Assembly (NCBI RefSeq): GCF_025999095.1
Contig: NZ_AP024678.1
Coordinates: 775,527 to 839,526, forward strand
DNA: 64,000 nt
DNA from: Thermosynechococcus sp.
GTDB taxonomy: Bacteria > Cyanobacteriota > Cyanobacteriia > Thermosynechococcales > Thermosynechococcaceae
Direction of reading: 5' to 3'
Below the pieces are notes generated by a model, which saw nothing but the letters and a program-made list of their open reading frames with translations, was not told the DNA's origin and searched no databases. Positions 55,547-64,000 of the stretch are shown here, piece by piece. The translations under genes were made by a program, and so were the position numbers. The first letter of the stretch is position 1; every line of letters begins with the position of its first letter.

Positions 55547-56269
55547 ATGAGCTTGCTCCAAGTCACCGATGTCTATGCCGGCTATATTCCCGACGTGGAT
55601 ATTTTACGGGGGGTTAATTTTCGCCTCGAAGCCGGGGAGCTTGTGGCTGTCATTGGCCCCAATGGCGCCGGAAAATCAACATTAGCAAAAACCATCGCCG
55701 GTTTGCTGACGCCCCGCCTTGGCACCATTACCCTCGCCGGCGAAGATATTACCTACCTGCGTCCCAACCAAATTGTTAAAAAGGGCATCGGTTACGTGCC
55801 GCAAGTTGCCAATGTATTCCGCTCCCTCACCATTGAAGAAAATCTGGAGATGGGGGCCTTTACCAAAACCGGCAATCTCAAGGTACTCAAAGAGCGTGTC
55901 TATGATACCTTTCCCCGCTTGGCGGAGCGGCGACAGCAACGGGCCGGTACCCTTTCCGGGGGCGAACGGCAAATGCTGGCCATGGGACGCGCCATGATGC
56001 TGGATCCCCAAATTATGGTCTTGGATGAACCCTCTGCGGCTCTTTCCCCAGCGCTGGTCAATGATGTCTTTGCCAAAATCAAAGAAATTAATGCCCAGGG
56101 CACCGCTATTATTCTTGTGGAGCAAAACGCCCGGAAGGCCCTTGCCATGAGCGATCGCGGGTACGTCTTAGAAATGGGTAAAGAGCGCTATGAAGGACTG
56201 GGCAGCGAATTACTCAATGACCCCAAAGTGGGAGAACTTTACCTCGGAATTGTGCGGGCACAGCCTTAG
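55547..56269 (+). CDS. Branched-chain/neutral amino acid ABC transporter ATPase (LivF type)
   Basis: 240-residue ATPase. Walker [18 protein letters not shown]-loop region [18 protein letters not shown], signature [16 protein letters not shown], Walker [14 protein letters not shown], His-switch replaced by the LivF-typical VEQNARKAL. In cyanobacteria the Nat system uses such a protein (NatE); no permease or binding protein is adjacent. Start ATG 55547 ([13 protein letters not shown]); the frame is open to 55535. The stop shares TTAG (56266-56269) with the gmk stop. Confidence 0.9.
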   Translation: MSLLQVTDVYAGYIPDVDILRGVNFRLEAGELVAVIGPNGAGKSTLAKTIAGLLTPRLGTITLAGEDITYLRPNQIVKKGIGYVPQVANVFRSLTIEENLEMGAFTKTGNLKVLKERVYDTFPRLAERRQQRAGTLSGGERQMLAMGRAMMLDPQIMVLDEPSAALSPALVNDVFAKIKEINAQGTAIILVEQNARKALAMSDRGYVLEMGKERYEGLGSELLNDPKVGELYLGIVRAQP

Positions 56270-56841
56270 GGCGCTGGGCTAAAAATGGCCGTTTCAAGGG
56301 CAATCAGGCTTTTTTCTAGATCATCATTGACAATTTGCACATCAAATTCTGGGGCAGCAGCAATTTCAGTTTCCGCTTGAGCTAAACGGCGGGCGATCGC
56401 CTCCTCACTGTCTTGGCCACGGCTGCGCAGGCGGTGTTCCAGTTCTGCTAAAGATGGCGGCAAAATAAAGATGTGACGCGCTTGGGGATAGGATTGGCGC
56501 ACTTGACGTGCCCCTTGCAGTTCAATTTCGAGGATCACGGTTTTCCCTTGGGCAATGAGTTGAACCAGGGGGTGGCGCGGTGTGCCGTAGTAATGACCTG
56601 CAAACTCCGCCCATTCCAAGAGTTGGCCAGCGGCAATCATGGCCTTAAATTCTTCTACAGAGACAAAATAGTAATCCACCCCTGCAACCTCTGTAGGACG
56701 CGGCGGCCGGGTGGTGGCCGAAACTGAAAAGGCCAGTTCGGGATGGCGTTGCCGCAGTTGCCGTAGGAGCGTTCCTTTGCCGACACCACTGGGGCCAGTA
56801 ATCACAATGAGTTGCCCGGGCTGGGGCGTTGCACTGGTCAT
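56266..56841 (-). CDS. gmk: Guanylate kinase
   Basis: Phosphorylates GMP to GDP. 191 residues from ATG 56841: P-loop [19 protein letters not shown]-binding [19 protein letters not shown], and [18 protein letters not shown]. The frame is open to 56919, but that would overlap the divergent exbD start, so the inner ATG is preferred. Its end overlaps the livF-like stop by 4 bp. Confidence 0.96.
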   Translation of the reverse strand: MTSATPQPGQLIVITGPSGVGKGTLLRQLRQRHPELAFSVSATTRPPRPTEVAGVDYYFVSVEEFKAMIAAGQLLEWAEFAGHYYGTPRHPLVQLIAQGKTVILEIELQGARQVRQSYPQARHIFILPPSLAELEHRLRSRGQDSEEAIARRLAQAETEIAAAPEFDVQIVNDDLEKSLIALETAIFSPAP

Positions 56842-56917
56842 AACTGCATAGGTGAGAAACTTTTTAATCCTACTGTGTTTGCTTAGAGTTTTATCATTAA
56901 GGCAACGTGGTTGAGGC

Positions 56918-57412
56918 ATGACCGTGAAGATTCATTTGCCCACTGGAAGTGACAATGTCCGCATTGAAATGCTGCCCCTGATTGATGTGGTCTTTTGTAT
57001 TCTCACGTTCTTTATTTTGGCGGCGGTGAGTCTGACGCGGCAGCAGGCGATTACGTTGAATCTGCCCCAAGCCAGCACCAGTCAAGCCCAGTCGCAAAAG
57101 ATGCTGGTGGTGAGCATTGATCCGGCAGGGCAACTCTTTGTGGATAAAGACCCAGTCAACCGCAGTGAACTCTATCAACGCTTGGCCACATACTTGAAAA
57201 CCAATCCCCAGGGCATGGTAATTTTGCGGGCGTCGCAGGTGGTCAGCTATAACGAAGTCATCCAGGTCTTGGATCTTCTGCGATCCCTAGGGGGCAATCG
57301 GGTGGCCTTGGCCACTCAACCCGTTGAACAGCCGGTGCTCAGTACGGAGACCCGCCCTACCCCCCTCCCCTCGCCGCCGGCTAACGACCAACCCATACCC
57401 GCCAATCTATAG
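56918..57412 (+). CDS. exbD: ExbD/TolR-family biopolymer transport protein
   Basis: 164 residues, one N-terminal membrane segment with the key acidic residue in [19 protein letters not shown] (Asp in the transmembrane helix carries protons), then a periplasmic domain ([25 protein letters not shown]-like [18 protein letters not shown]). It couples proton flow to outer-membrane energisation with ExbB and TonB. No exbB or tonB is adjacent in the window. era follows after 9 bp. Confidence 0.9.
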   Translation: MTVKIHLPTGSDNVRIEMLPLIDVVFCILTFFILAAVSLTRQQAITLNLPQASTSQAQSQKMLVVSIDPAGQLFVDKDPVNRSELYQRLATYLKTNPQGMVILRASQVVSYNEVIQVLDLLRSLGGNRVALATQPVEQPVLSTETRPTPLPSPPANDQPIPANL

Positions 57413-57421
57413 GGCGTTACC

Positions 57422-58345
57422 GTGGAACCGATTTCCAGTATTCCTGTGGCCCCGGTGGGCTTTCGCTCTGGCTTTGTGGCCTTAGTGGGTCGCCCCAATG
57501 TCGGTAAGTCCACGCTCTTCAACCATCTGCTGGGACAAAAGGTAGCCATTACCTCCCCTGTGGCGCAAACCACCCGTAACCGCTTACGGGGCATTCTGAC
57601 AACGGCAACAGCGCAATTTATCTTTGTGGACACACCGGGCATCCATAAGCCCCACCATCGCCTTGGGGAAGTGCTGGTGCACAATGCCAAAGGTGTTCTC
57701 AAGCGGGTGGATGCGATTGTCTTTGTGGTGGATGCTGCTAGTCCGCCGGGTCGGGGCGATCGCTACGTGGCGGATCTCCTGACAACGACTCCATCGCCCG
57801 TTCTTATGGCCATCAATAAAATTGACCTGCTGCCAGCAGCGGAGCGAGAACAGCGGCAACAGGACTATCAAACCCTTGGCCCTTGGCCGGCCTATCCCTG
57901 CTCAGCCCTGACTGGAGAGGGAGTTGGTTTGCTGCAATCGGCGATCGCAGCGCAGTTGCCCCTTGGTCCCTATTACTATCCACCGGACATGGTTACCGAT
58001 CAGCCGGAGCGATTCATCATGGCGGAATTAATCCGTGAACAAATTTTGCACCACACCCGCGAGGAAGTCCCCCATTCAGTAGCCGTGACCATTGAACAGG
58101 TGCAGCAGGTGCGCAACCTCACTCGTGTGCACGCGGTGATTTATGTGGAGCGTCCAACGCAAAAGGCTATCATTATTGGCCAAGGGGGTCAGTTGCTCAA
58201 ACAAATTGGCACCGCTGCCCGCCAAGAAATTGAAACCCTCATTGGTGGCAAGATCTATCTAGAACTGTTTGTCAAGGTGCGCCCCCGCTGGCGACAGGAT
58301 CGGTTGCGCTTAGCGGAGTTGGGCTATCGCCTTGAGAAGGATTGA
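57422..58345 (+). CDS. era: GTPase Era
   Basis: Essential GTPase for 16S rRNA and 30S maturation. G1 [17 protein letters not shown]3 [14 protein letters not shown]4 INKIDLLP, then a C-terminal KH domain ([17 protein letters not shown]). 307 residues, GTG start at 57422. It belongs to a same-strand group exbD-era-ureG. Confidence 0.96.
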   Translation: MEPISSIPVAPVGFRSGFVALVGRPNVGKSTLFNHLLGQKVAITSPVAQTTRNRLRGILTTATAQFIFVDTPGIHKPHHRLGEVLVHNAKGVLKRVDAIVFVVDAASPPGRGDRYVADLLTTTPSPVLMAINKIDLLPAAEREQRQQDYQTLGPWPAYPCSALTGEGVGLLQSAIAAQLPLGPYYYPPDMVTDQPERFIMAELIREQILHHTREEVPHSVAVTIEQVQQVRNLTRVHAVIYVERPTQKAIIIGQGGQLLKQIGTAARQEIETLIGGKIYLELFVKVRPRWRQDRLRLAELGYRLEKD

Positions 58346-58349
58346 GAAC

Positions 58350-58952
58350 ATGGAGACAGTATTGCGAGTCGGTGTGGCAGGGCCCGTGGGTTCAGGTAAA
58401 ACCGCTCTTGTGGATGCTCTTTGTAAAGCCTTGCGCGATCGCTATCGCCTAGGGGTCGTGACTAATGATATTTACACCCAAGAGGACGCTCAGTTTTTGG
58501 TGCGTTCCCAAGCCCTTCCCCCAGAGCGAATTCTTGGTGTTGAAACGGGGGGATGTCCCCACACCGCCATTCGGGAAGATGTTTCCCTCAACCTAGCGGC
58601 CATTCAGCAATTGGAAACAACTCTTCAGCCTTTGGATCTGATTTTTGTTGAGAGTGGCGGCGATAATTTGGCTGCGACATTTAGTCCGGAACTGGTGGAT
58701 TTAACGATTTACGTGATTGACGTGGCTGCTGGCGATAAAATTCCTCGCAAGGGCGGGCCTGGCATTACCAAGTCGGATTTATTGGTGATTAATAAAATTG
58801 ATCTTGCCCCCTATGTGGGTGCTGATTTAGAGGTGATGAAACGGGACACCCTAAAAATGCGGGGCGATCGCCCCTATGTGATGACGAACTTGAAAACTGG
58901 CCTTGGGCTCGATCAGGTGATTGCGTTTCTCACATTCCACCTGGCAGCGTAA
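58350..58952 (+). CDS. ureG: Urease accessory GTPase UreG
   Basis: Delivers Ni2+ to urease. P-loop [15 protein letters not shown]; metal-binding Cys-Pro-His in [50 protein letters not shown]. About 200 residues from ATG 58350, 4 bp after era. It is complete, and its partner ureC is in the window but unlinked; ureA, B, D, E and F are not here. Cyanobacterial ure genes are often scattered. Confidence 0.96.
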   Translation: METVLRVGVAGPVGSGKTALVDALCKALRDRYRLGVVTNDIYTQEDAQFLVRSQALPPERILGVETGGCPHTAIREDVSLNLAAIQQLETTLQPLDLIFVESGGDNLAATFSPELVDLTIYVIDVAAGDKIPRKGGPGITKSDLLVINKIDLAPYVGADLEVMKRDTLKMRGDRPYVMTNLKTGLGLDQVIAFLTFHLAA

Positions 58953-59425
58953 ATATCATCACATGGAATTTGACCCAACGCACACCAAGTCACTGATCAT
59001 CATCACTGGCACTGCAACAATTTGTCCCTTAAAATCGTCCTAGCGGCATCGACAGCTAGGAAGTATTATGAACTAGGCATGGTTCTCACGGTTCCCACGC
59101 GATTATTTGCCACTCGGGTTCGACCGACTATGTGCTTAGCGCAAGGCATGTTGTCAATTGTAGGGATAATTACCGCGTGATGCCTATTGATCAGTACGCC
59201 TACGCCGTTGACTTCAATAGGATGAAATTTTTGCCGATACAGAGCTGATACAGATTTAGCTGTCGTGGAATTCCCGAGCCCAAAAACCCAAAAAACGACT
59301 ATCAGGTAGCTACGCTAACAAACTCTAACTTTGCCGAGAAAGGGTCACATTATCTCTGGATGGCTGCAGCCCTGGGGCAAGTGAGTTTTTATTCATTGCC
59401 GGTTCAATTGCGAGGATTGAGTAAT
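58953..59425. other. 473-bp spacer upstream of the DUF928 gene, no gene seen
   Basis: Holds a perfect 6-bp hairpin CCTAGC/GCTAGG (59039-59060), a GATACAGA direct repeat spaced by 11 bp (59236-59243 and 59247-59254), and AT-rich, CG-poor sequence. No tRNA or known riboswitch core is visible. Reading frames are short. A small RNA or a long 5' leader for the next gene is possible but not shown. Confidence 0.4.
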
Positions 59426-60169
59426 ATGGCTATTCAATTGGGAATCCGCCCCATTGCTGTGCTCCTCAGTTTGGCAGTGGGCATGATTGGAGCGATCGCC
59501 CATGCCTCTTGGGCAAGTTATCGTCCACCTGCAAACATTGGCCGCCCCGGTAATCGCGAGGGGGCCGCAACGCGAATTGCCCGTCCCATGCTGCTGCGGG
59601 AGAGTACCGGTGGTACCGAAAGCTGTCTGACTGAGCCAAAGCAAACCGTGGTTGCCCTCGTGCCCAAGGATAACAATGGCCTCACCAGCACATCCACCCC
59701 CACCCTCTATAGCTTCATTCCCGCCAATAGGGGAGCAGTCCTAACCCTAACCCTGCGGGATCCCCAAGGTACAGAAGTCTATCGCCAAGAGCGTCCTGCC
59801 CCCACAGCAGCGGGCATTCTTGGCTGGCCCGTGGAGAATGTCTCCCTCAAAAACGGTGTGGATTACCAGTGGCAACTGACTCTCACCTGCACCAATGGCA
59901 CCACGGCCCTTAAAACTCTCAGCTGGTTGCGACCGGTGCCCTTATCCCGCAGCCAACAGCAGCGAATTGTCCAAGCGAAAGATGTAGCGGCTGCCTTTGC
60001 CATGGCAGGCTACTGGTACGATGTCCTCAATCAACTCGCTAAACAACGCCTAGCGCCGCCGGAGAATGCCCAACTCCAGCAAAAATGGCAAGCCCTCTTA
60101 CAGTCTGCCCCTGTCCAGTTAACCAATGTGGCGAATCAACCCCTCCTTCCCTGGCCATCCCAGCCCTAA
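59426..60169 (+). CDS. DUF928 domain secreted protein
   Basis: 247 residues from ATG 59426 (GAGG upstream), with a signal peptide (IAVLLSLAVGMIGAIAHASWA). DUF928 features: CLTEPKQTVVALVPKDNNGLT, STPTLYSFIPAN, DYQWQLTLTC and a helical C-terminal tail. A cyanobacterial periplasmic family of unknown role. Two conserved cysteines probably form a disulfide. The stop TAA overlaps the sbcD stop (CTAA, 60166-60169). Confidence 0.85.
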   Translation: MAIQLGIRPIAVLLSLAVGMIGAIAHASWASYRPPANIGRPGNREGAATRIARPMLLRESTGGTESCLTEPKQTVVALVPKDNNGLTSTSTPTLYSFIPANRGAVLTLTLRDPQGTEVYRQERPAPTAAGILGWPVENVSLKNGVDYQWQLTLTCTNGTTALKTLSWLRPVPLSRSQQQRIVQAKDVAAAFAMAGYWYDVLNQLAKQRLAPPENAQLQQKWQALLQSAPVQLTNVANQPLLPWPSQP

Positions 60170-61422
60170 CTCTCTAGGGAGAGACTGGCCAGCCACTTGT
60201 AGAGGTCAGGAATATTGGCATTGGGTTGAAGGAGATCCTCCTTCATGCGCATGAGTGCCTTGGCCAAGGGTTGGGCGCGATCGCGATACTCTGCAACACT
60301 GGCCAGCAAATCTGTAAACACCTGTTCTTCGATCTGGGCGCGAGGGGGTGGCTCAGCCGTTGCATCACGGTAGGTTTGATAGGCCACAGGGGTTGCGGCA
60401 AACCCCAGTCGAAAAATAAAGGCCTCAGCTGCCTCTTGCAGTTGCCCTTGGAGCGATCGCACAGACAACTCACCGCGCTCAAAGCCCACTTCTCCTTTGA
60501 GGCTGACTTCAACAATCGCCTCTGCCATGTCTGACCGATGCCGCTGCACCAATTGCTGGAGTTGCTTCTCCACCTGGCTCACGGTGTCACTGGGGGTGAG
60601 AGTAAGGGTGTAGCGATGGATGGGACGCTGCCAATAGTCGCGCTTGAGTTCCGCTTGGGGTGGTCCCTGATCAAGGCTGACCAACAGGACTCCCCGCGGA
60701 TTTTGCTGCTGGTTTTCCTGAATCGAATTGGCCTCAACGGAGCCGGGATTAAAGATCCAGTCCTCAACGGCATAGTGGCGATGGATATGCCCTAAGGCCA
60801 GGTAATCTACACCCGCTTGGCGCAGCGGTAGGAGTTCGTTGTAGCGCAATGCCCCTTGGTAGCGGGAGACTTGCCCCTCAAGACCGTGGTGAAAGAGCAA
60901 AATCGTCGCACCGGCAGCGCGGGGCAGCACCTGAATTTGGCTCGCAAGCTGTTGAATGGCCCGGGGGGCACTGGCACCATACCACTGGGAACCAATGACG
61001 CGCACACCACAGGGGAGATCAATATACCCACCCCGCGCTGTCTCGGAGTTCCAGGGATGCAATTGGCCACTTTCATCCGGTTCCAGTAGATAGAGATAAT
61101 CTTTTTCACAGAGGTAGCGTAGCCAATTGGACTTGACACCGTAGGGGCAGTTGTCGTGGTTGCCCTCAATGGCGAGCACTGGAATTCCCGCCGATCGCAC
61201 CTTATCAAGGACGTATTCCGCCTGATTGAGAATGCCGGGGGTAATCATCCGCTCCTCAAAGAGATCACCGGCAATCAGAACAAAATCGACCCGTGCCTCG
61301 ATGGCGTAGGTTTCCAAGGCACTGTCAAAGGCCCGGAAAAAGTCCAGCATGCGGCTGGGGTTGTCTTGGCGATATTTGTTGTAGCCCAAGTGCACATCGG
61401 CAACATGCAGAAACCGCACCAT
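60166..61422 (-). CDS. sbcD: DNA repair exonuclease SbcD/Mre11-like
   Basis: Metallophosphoesterase nuclease subunit of the SbcCD/Mre11-Rad50 complex. Phosphoesterase motifs in order: VADVHLGYNKYRQD, IAGDLFEERM, IEGNHDNCPYG, LLFHHGLEGQ, LALGHIHRHYAV. About 418 residues from ATG 61422; the frame is open to 61464 into the preceding gene. No sbcC is adjacent. It follows the HCF173-like gene on the same strand after 13 bp. Confidence 0.9.
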   Translation of the reverse strand: MVRFLHVADVHLGYNKYRQDNPSRMLDFFRAFDSALETYAIEARVDFVLIAGDLFEERMITPGILNQAEYVLDKVRSAGIPVLAIEGNHDNCPYGVKSNWLRYLCEKDYLYLLEPDESGQLHPWNSETARGGYIDLPCGVRVIGSQWYGASAPRAIQQLASQIQVLPRAAGATILLFHHGLEGQVSRYQGALRYNELLPLRQAGVDYLALGHIHRHYAVEDWIFNPGSVEANSIQENQQQNPRGVLLVSLDQGPPQAELKRDYWQRPIHRYTLTLTPSDTVSQVEKQLQQLVQRHRSDMAEAIVEVSLKGEVGFERGELSVRSLQGQLQEAAEAFIFRLGFAATPVAYQTYRDATAEPPPRAQIEEQVFTDLLASVAEYRDRAQPLAKALMRMKEDLLQPNANIPDLYKWLASLSLES

Positions 61423-61435
61423 TTGACTCTGTCTC

Positions 61436-62890
61436 CTAGGGACGATCGCTGGCAAGTTGGGCAAGGCGGACTGCCCAATTGGGATAGGCCTCTGCTGCTT
61501 GATCGGTGGCCACCACTTCCACAGTGCGATAGCAGGCCACGGGCAAATTTAGCAAACTGGCCAGAAATACAGCTAAATCTTCACGACTCAGAAAACCCGT
61601 CAGGCGATCGCCTTGATCCAGGCGCAGTTCCTTGCCGCCGGGCTGATCCGTCAGACCACAGGGACGGACAATCGTGTAGGGAAGACCACTTTGGCGCAGC
61701 ATATTTTCCGCTGCTAGTTTCCACCTCAGGAGGCCCCCCAATTGTTTGTTGTATTGAACCGCCAAGGGCTGTCCCTTAACATCAAGATTGGCTTGCTGCG
61801 GACGGGTAACCCCGGCAGAACTGACCTGAATAATGCGAGGTAAGGGCAAGCCCCCATAGGCTTGGATGAACTCTATCTCAAGCCTGAAGGAGCCGGGGCG
61901 AAAGTGCGGGTTGAGGGCACCGTCATACTCAAACTTGCTCAGCATCAGTTGCAGTGAGTAAATTTGCCCCACATTCAGCGGCGGGGCATTGGTGGCCGTG
62001 CGTGCCCGAAATACAGGGATAAAGTGGCTAAAGGGCAACTCAACCGTGATCCACTGATCGGCCGCCGTATCAAAAGAGATGGCATAGCCGACGCCATCCC
62101 AAGCGGGGTCACTGCGTAGGAAAAATTTATAGCGCTGGCCATCGCCGCGAACCCGGAGTTGAATGCCCGTGCATCCTTGCAAATTGAGAGGTGGGGTGAG
62201 GTTGCGGGTGCGAATCGAGACAAAGCCCCCAGAATTTTCCGTAGAAACCACCCCTGTGAAGAGAGCACTGTGATCCTTGAGGTAAAACTGGCTGGCACTG
62301 ACGCCGCCCATGACCACATCATCAAGGGCACCCCAAACTTCCTTCAGAGGCGGCGTGGGATAGCGATAGTCAAAGAGAGGATAGGTGTTGGGTTGACTTT
62401 GAAAATAGGGTTGGGCACGTTCCAACAAATGCCGCATCCCCTCAAATTCAACGGCCTCTGGGCTAGCACCGGCAATTTCAAGGCCCGGAGGTGGCGCCTT
62501 GGGATTGGACTGTACCTTTGCCCCGACACAGTTGATCACCGCTCGACTCCCCTGCAGGAGATCGGTAGGCAGGGGCTGAGTCACATCGGCAATGACGATC
62601 TCTAAAAAGGGGTCTGGGGGAAGCACACTTTCAGCCTTGGCGCGATCGCGCACGACTGCCCGCACAGCATAGCCTTGACCCAAGAGGGTTTTCACCACTG
62701 CTTGACCGGTTCGACCCGTTGCCCCCATAACCACCACCAGGCCACTGCCCCGATAGGCGGGCGGCTTGAAGAGATCCGGTAAAAGGGGCGACAGCACGGG
62801 GCGCAGGGGCTCCAGCGTTCCTACAAAAGGTAAGGTTTGAAAAAAGCGCAGTGTATCGAGAAAGCGACCAAGTTCCCAGTTATTTGCCAT
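61436..62890 (-). CDS. NAD(P)-binding SDR with inserted CIA30 domain (HCF173-like)
   Basis: 484 residues. SDR/NmrA-type Rossmann start VVMGATGRTGQAVVKTLLG, then a CIA30-type beta domain inserted at about 170-360 (VWGALDDVVMGGVSASQFYL, GGFVSIRTRN, DQWITVELPFSHF), then the rest of the SDR (RIIQVSSAGVTRP, WKLAAENMLRQSGLPYTIVRP). This layout is that of the plant plastid factor HCF173, needed for psbA mRNA translation in photosystem II assembly. A PSII-assembly role here is inference, supported by psb34 being two genes upstream. Confidence 0.85.
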   Translation of the reverse strand: MANNWELGRFLDTLRFFQTLPFVGTLEPLRPVLSPLLPDLFKPPAYRGSGLVVVMGATGRTGQAVVKTLLGQGYAVRAVVRDRAKAESVLPPDPFLEIVIADVTQPLPTDLLQGSRAVINCVGAKVQSNPKAPPPGLEIAGASPEAVEFEGMRHLLERAQPYFQSQPNTYPLFDYRYPTPPLKEVWGALDDVVMGGVSASQFYLKDHSALFTGVVSTENSGGFVSIRTRNLTPPLNLQGCTGIQLRVRGDGQRYKFFLRSDPAWDGVGYAISFDTAADQWITVELPFSHFIPVFRARTATNAPPLNVGQIYSLQLMLSKFEYDGALNPHFRPGSFRLEIEFIQAYGGLPLPRIIQVSSAGVTRPQQANLDVKGQPLAVQYNKQLGGLLRWKLAAENMLRQSGLPYTIVRPCGLTDQPGGKELRLDQGDRLTGFLSREDLAVFLASLLNLPVACYRTVEVVATDQAAEAYPNWAVRLAQLASDRP

Positions 62891-63497
62891 AGAGGGGCAC
62901 CACGCTTGACCAGTGGGGAAATGTTTCCCCTGCCCTTAGTGTATCGTGCCACTGTTGGGCTGCCCATGTCAGCAAAGCCCGGCCATAGTCGCTGGAATGG
63001 GGAGGGCTCAGGTGTTTGGAGGGATGGGGCCAAGTGGCTAGGAGCGCCTCTGCCTCGCTGTCTGTGACCAGGCGATCGCCCCAAAGAGCGTGGAGACACC
63101 CTCCCTGATAGCGATAAATGCCAAGGTATTGATGCCCCTGCTGGGCGCGGCGTGACACGATCCCATCCTCCTCTAGGAGTGCGTTACGATAGTGCCAGGC
63201 CATTGTGCCCAGGCTAGACAGACCCAAAAGGGGGACTTCCAATTGTTGGGCCAGTATGCGGGCAGTGACTACCCCCAACCGCGTTCCCGTAAAGCTGCCC
63301 GGACCACAGCCAATGGCGATCGCCCCCAGTTTAGCCCAAGTGTAACGACCCATGAGTTCCCCAAGGCAGGGGTGAAGTTGGCTGGCCAGTTCTCGACCCA
63401 AGGGCCATGTTTTCACCTCCAGCAGTTGAGCCGCCTCCAGATCATAAAGACCAGCCACCAGTGTGGCATCACTCGTATCAAAGCCAAGACAAAGCAG
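62880..63497 (-). CDS. tsaB: tRNA threonylcarbamoyladenosine biosynthesis protein TsaB
   Basis: Non-catalytic partner of TsaD in t6A synthesis. GAIAIGCGPGSFTGTRLGVVTAR is the family core, with EVPLLGLSSLGTMAW following. The conserved N-terminus LLCLGFDTSDATLVAGLYD begins at CTG 63497, two codons after an in-frame TGA, and no ATG/GTG/TTG precedes it. The first standard codon, GTG 63458, would remove the DTS motif. CTG initiation, or a base error near 63498, is therefore likely. It starts 2 bp after psb34 and overlaps the next gene by 11 bp. Confidence 0.85.
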   Translation of the reverse strand: MLCLGFDTSDATLVAGLYDLEAAQLLEVKTWPLGRELASQLHPCLGELMGRYTWAKLGAIAIGCGPGSFTGTRLGVVTARILAQQLEVPLLGLSSLGTMAWHYRNALLEEDGIVSRRAQQGHQYLGIYRYQGGCLHALWGDRLVTDSEAEALLATWPHPSKHLSPPHSSDYGRALLTWAAQQWHDTLRAGETFPHWSSVVPLYGK

Positions 63498-63498
63498 A

Positions 63499-63669
63499 TT
63501 AGCTCACTCCGATAGCGATCGCCACCAAGCCAGCCACTAAGAGCAATCCACCCCCAACCAACAGGGCTGCCCGTACTTTTTGCTGAGGTGTCCAAGGCTG
63601 CGCTTGATAGACCTTGGGTTCAATAGCAAAGTTGTTGAGGCGACCGCCCTCATCGGTGGTATAGCGCAT
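63499..63669 (-). CDS. psb34: Photosystem II assembly protein Psb34
   Basis: 56-residue single-pass thylakoid protein related to HLIP-type proteins. MRYTTDEGGRLNNFAIEPKV precedes one membrane helix at about residues 35-53 (AALLVGGGLLLVAGLVAIAI). It matches Psb34 found in PSII assembly intermediates of T. vestitus. Start ATG 63669; the frame is open 15 bases upstream. It is in an operon-like run with tsaB and the HCF173-like gene. Confidence 0.9.
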   Translation of the reverse strand: MRYTTDEGGRLNNFAIEPKVYQAQPWTPQQKVRAALLVGGGLLLVAGLVAIAIGVS

Positions 63670-63702
63670 CGAAACAAACCTCAATTCAGCGTTACAGTGC
63701 CG

Positions 63703-64000
63703 CTATTTTAACAAGCGAGCTTTAGGACTCTTGAGAATCCTTAACAATTTCTTGCAATTGACCATGGCGATCCAGACCCGCAACCAGCGACCGCGCCAGT
63801 AGATGCGATTGCCAAAACAGCCCCCCAGCCAAATCAGGAAACTCATCACATCCCGCAGGGGCAATAGCCACAACCAGAGCAACAGCCGCGGCGTGCCCAT
63901 CAAAAGAATGCTGATCACGGCCTGCAACCAGCGAATCCCCTGCACCGTCAAAAAGAGCCCTAAGGTCCAAGGTGCCGGAAACAGACCCCACAGCAGGGCA
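63703..64000 (-). CDS. Membrane glycosyltransferase C-terminus (HpnI/ceramide-glucosyltransferase-like), 5' end outside window
   Basis: The frame is open to the window edge and gives about 98 C-terminal residues: two hydrophobic segments (GLFPAPWTLGLFLTVQGIRW..; PRLLLWLWLLPLRDVMSFLIW), then GCFGNRIYWRGRWLRV. PLRD...WLGG..GNRIYWRGR resembles the tail of HpnI-like and ceramide-glucosyltransferase GT2 enzymes. The catalytic part is not in the window, so the call is tentative. Confidence 0.6.
   Translation of the reverse strand, partial: ALLWGLFPAPWTLGLFLTVQGIRWLQAVISILLMGTPRLLLWLWLLPLRDVMSFLIWLGGCFGNRIYWRGRWLRVWIAMVNCKKLLRILKSPKARLLK

Noticed and set aside
59100-59160. GGGTTCGACC resembling a tRNA T-loop
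   Set aside because: No acceptor stem, anticodon stem or D-loop can be placed around it.

Overview
The window looks like chromosome of a thermophilic unicellular cyanobacterium of the Thermosynechococcus type. Reasons: the HIP1 octamer GCGATCGC recurs dozens of times in genes and spacers; there are oxygenic-phototroph genes (ndhB, ndhO, psb34, nblA, the clock kinase sasA, crtE, an apocarotenoid oxygenase, an HCF173-like SDR/CIA30 protein, type-1 GAPDH); and there is a cellulose synthase of the kind known from T. vulcanus. The species call is inference, because no search could be run. I see no rRNA, tRNA, CRISPR array, prophage or intact insertion sequence.

Layout. 1-7 kb: 3' part of mutS2, asnS, a CPA2 antiporter with USP domains, trpB. 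7-16.6 kb: DUF1350 and CofE-like proteins (divergent), ccdA, an M16 protease, a spacer with strong RNA-like secondary structure, tyrS and a class A penicillin-binding protein. 16.7-23.2 kb: furA, a DUF2808-like remnant, an LD-carboxypeptidase, ndhB, a rhodanese, gap1, plsC and fabD; six single-base frameshifts fall here. 23.3-31.5 kb: rpsP-KH-rpsU-phoH, an exported superoxide dismutase, a small secreted-protein gene broken by an in-frame stop, nblA, lpxD, sasA and three proteins of unknown function. 31.6-38.1 kb: half-size Gdt1-like protein, perR/furC, pentapeptide protein, folD (frameshifted in a G9 run), crtE, PAP2-like protein, manC, ndhO. 38.2-49.8 kb: BT1-type transporter overlapping a carotenoid oxygenase, CYTH and M20 enzymes, an LptF/G permease in an overlapping cluster with a photolyase-like fragment and an ABC ATPase, a glycine-zipper protein, a PIN/TRAM protein and cellulose synthase. 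50-64 kb: urease ureC (ureG lies 6 kb away), a Deg-type protease lipoprotein, quinone oxidoreductase, livF-like ATPase, gmk, exbD, era, ureG, DUF928, sbcD, HCF173-like protein, tsaB, psb34 and the end of a membrane glycosyltransferase.

The main new signals are not in the gene list itself. (1) Convergent gene ends are organised unusually: of 11 convergent junctions, five share an exact 4-bp stop-codon overlap, three carry 11-bp-period tandem repeats made of stop codons, and one carries a dispersed repeat. (2) A repeat of about 170 bp occurs twice (9.2 and 55.3 kb), with codon-like substitution spacing. (3) A nested, multi-hairpin RNA candidate lies at 13.0-13.2 kb. (4) Seven single-base frameshifts in conserved genes need a check against reads before any biology is inferred from them.
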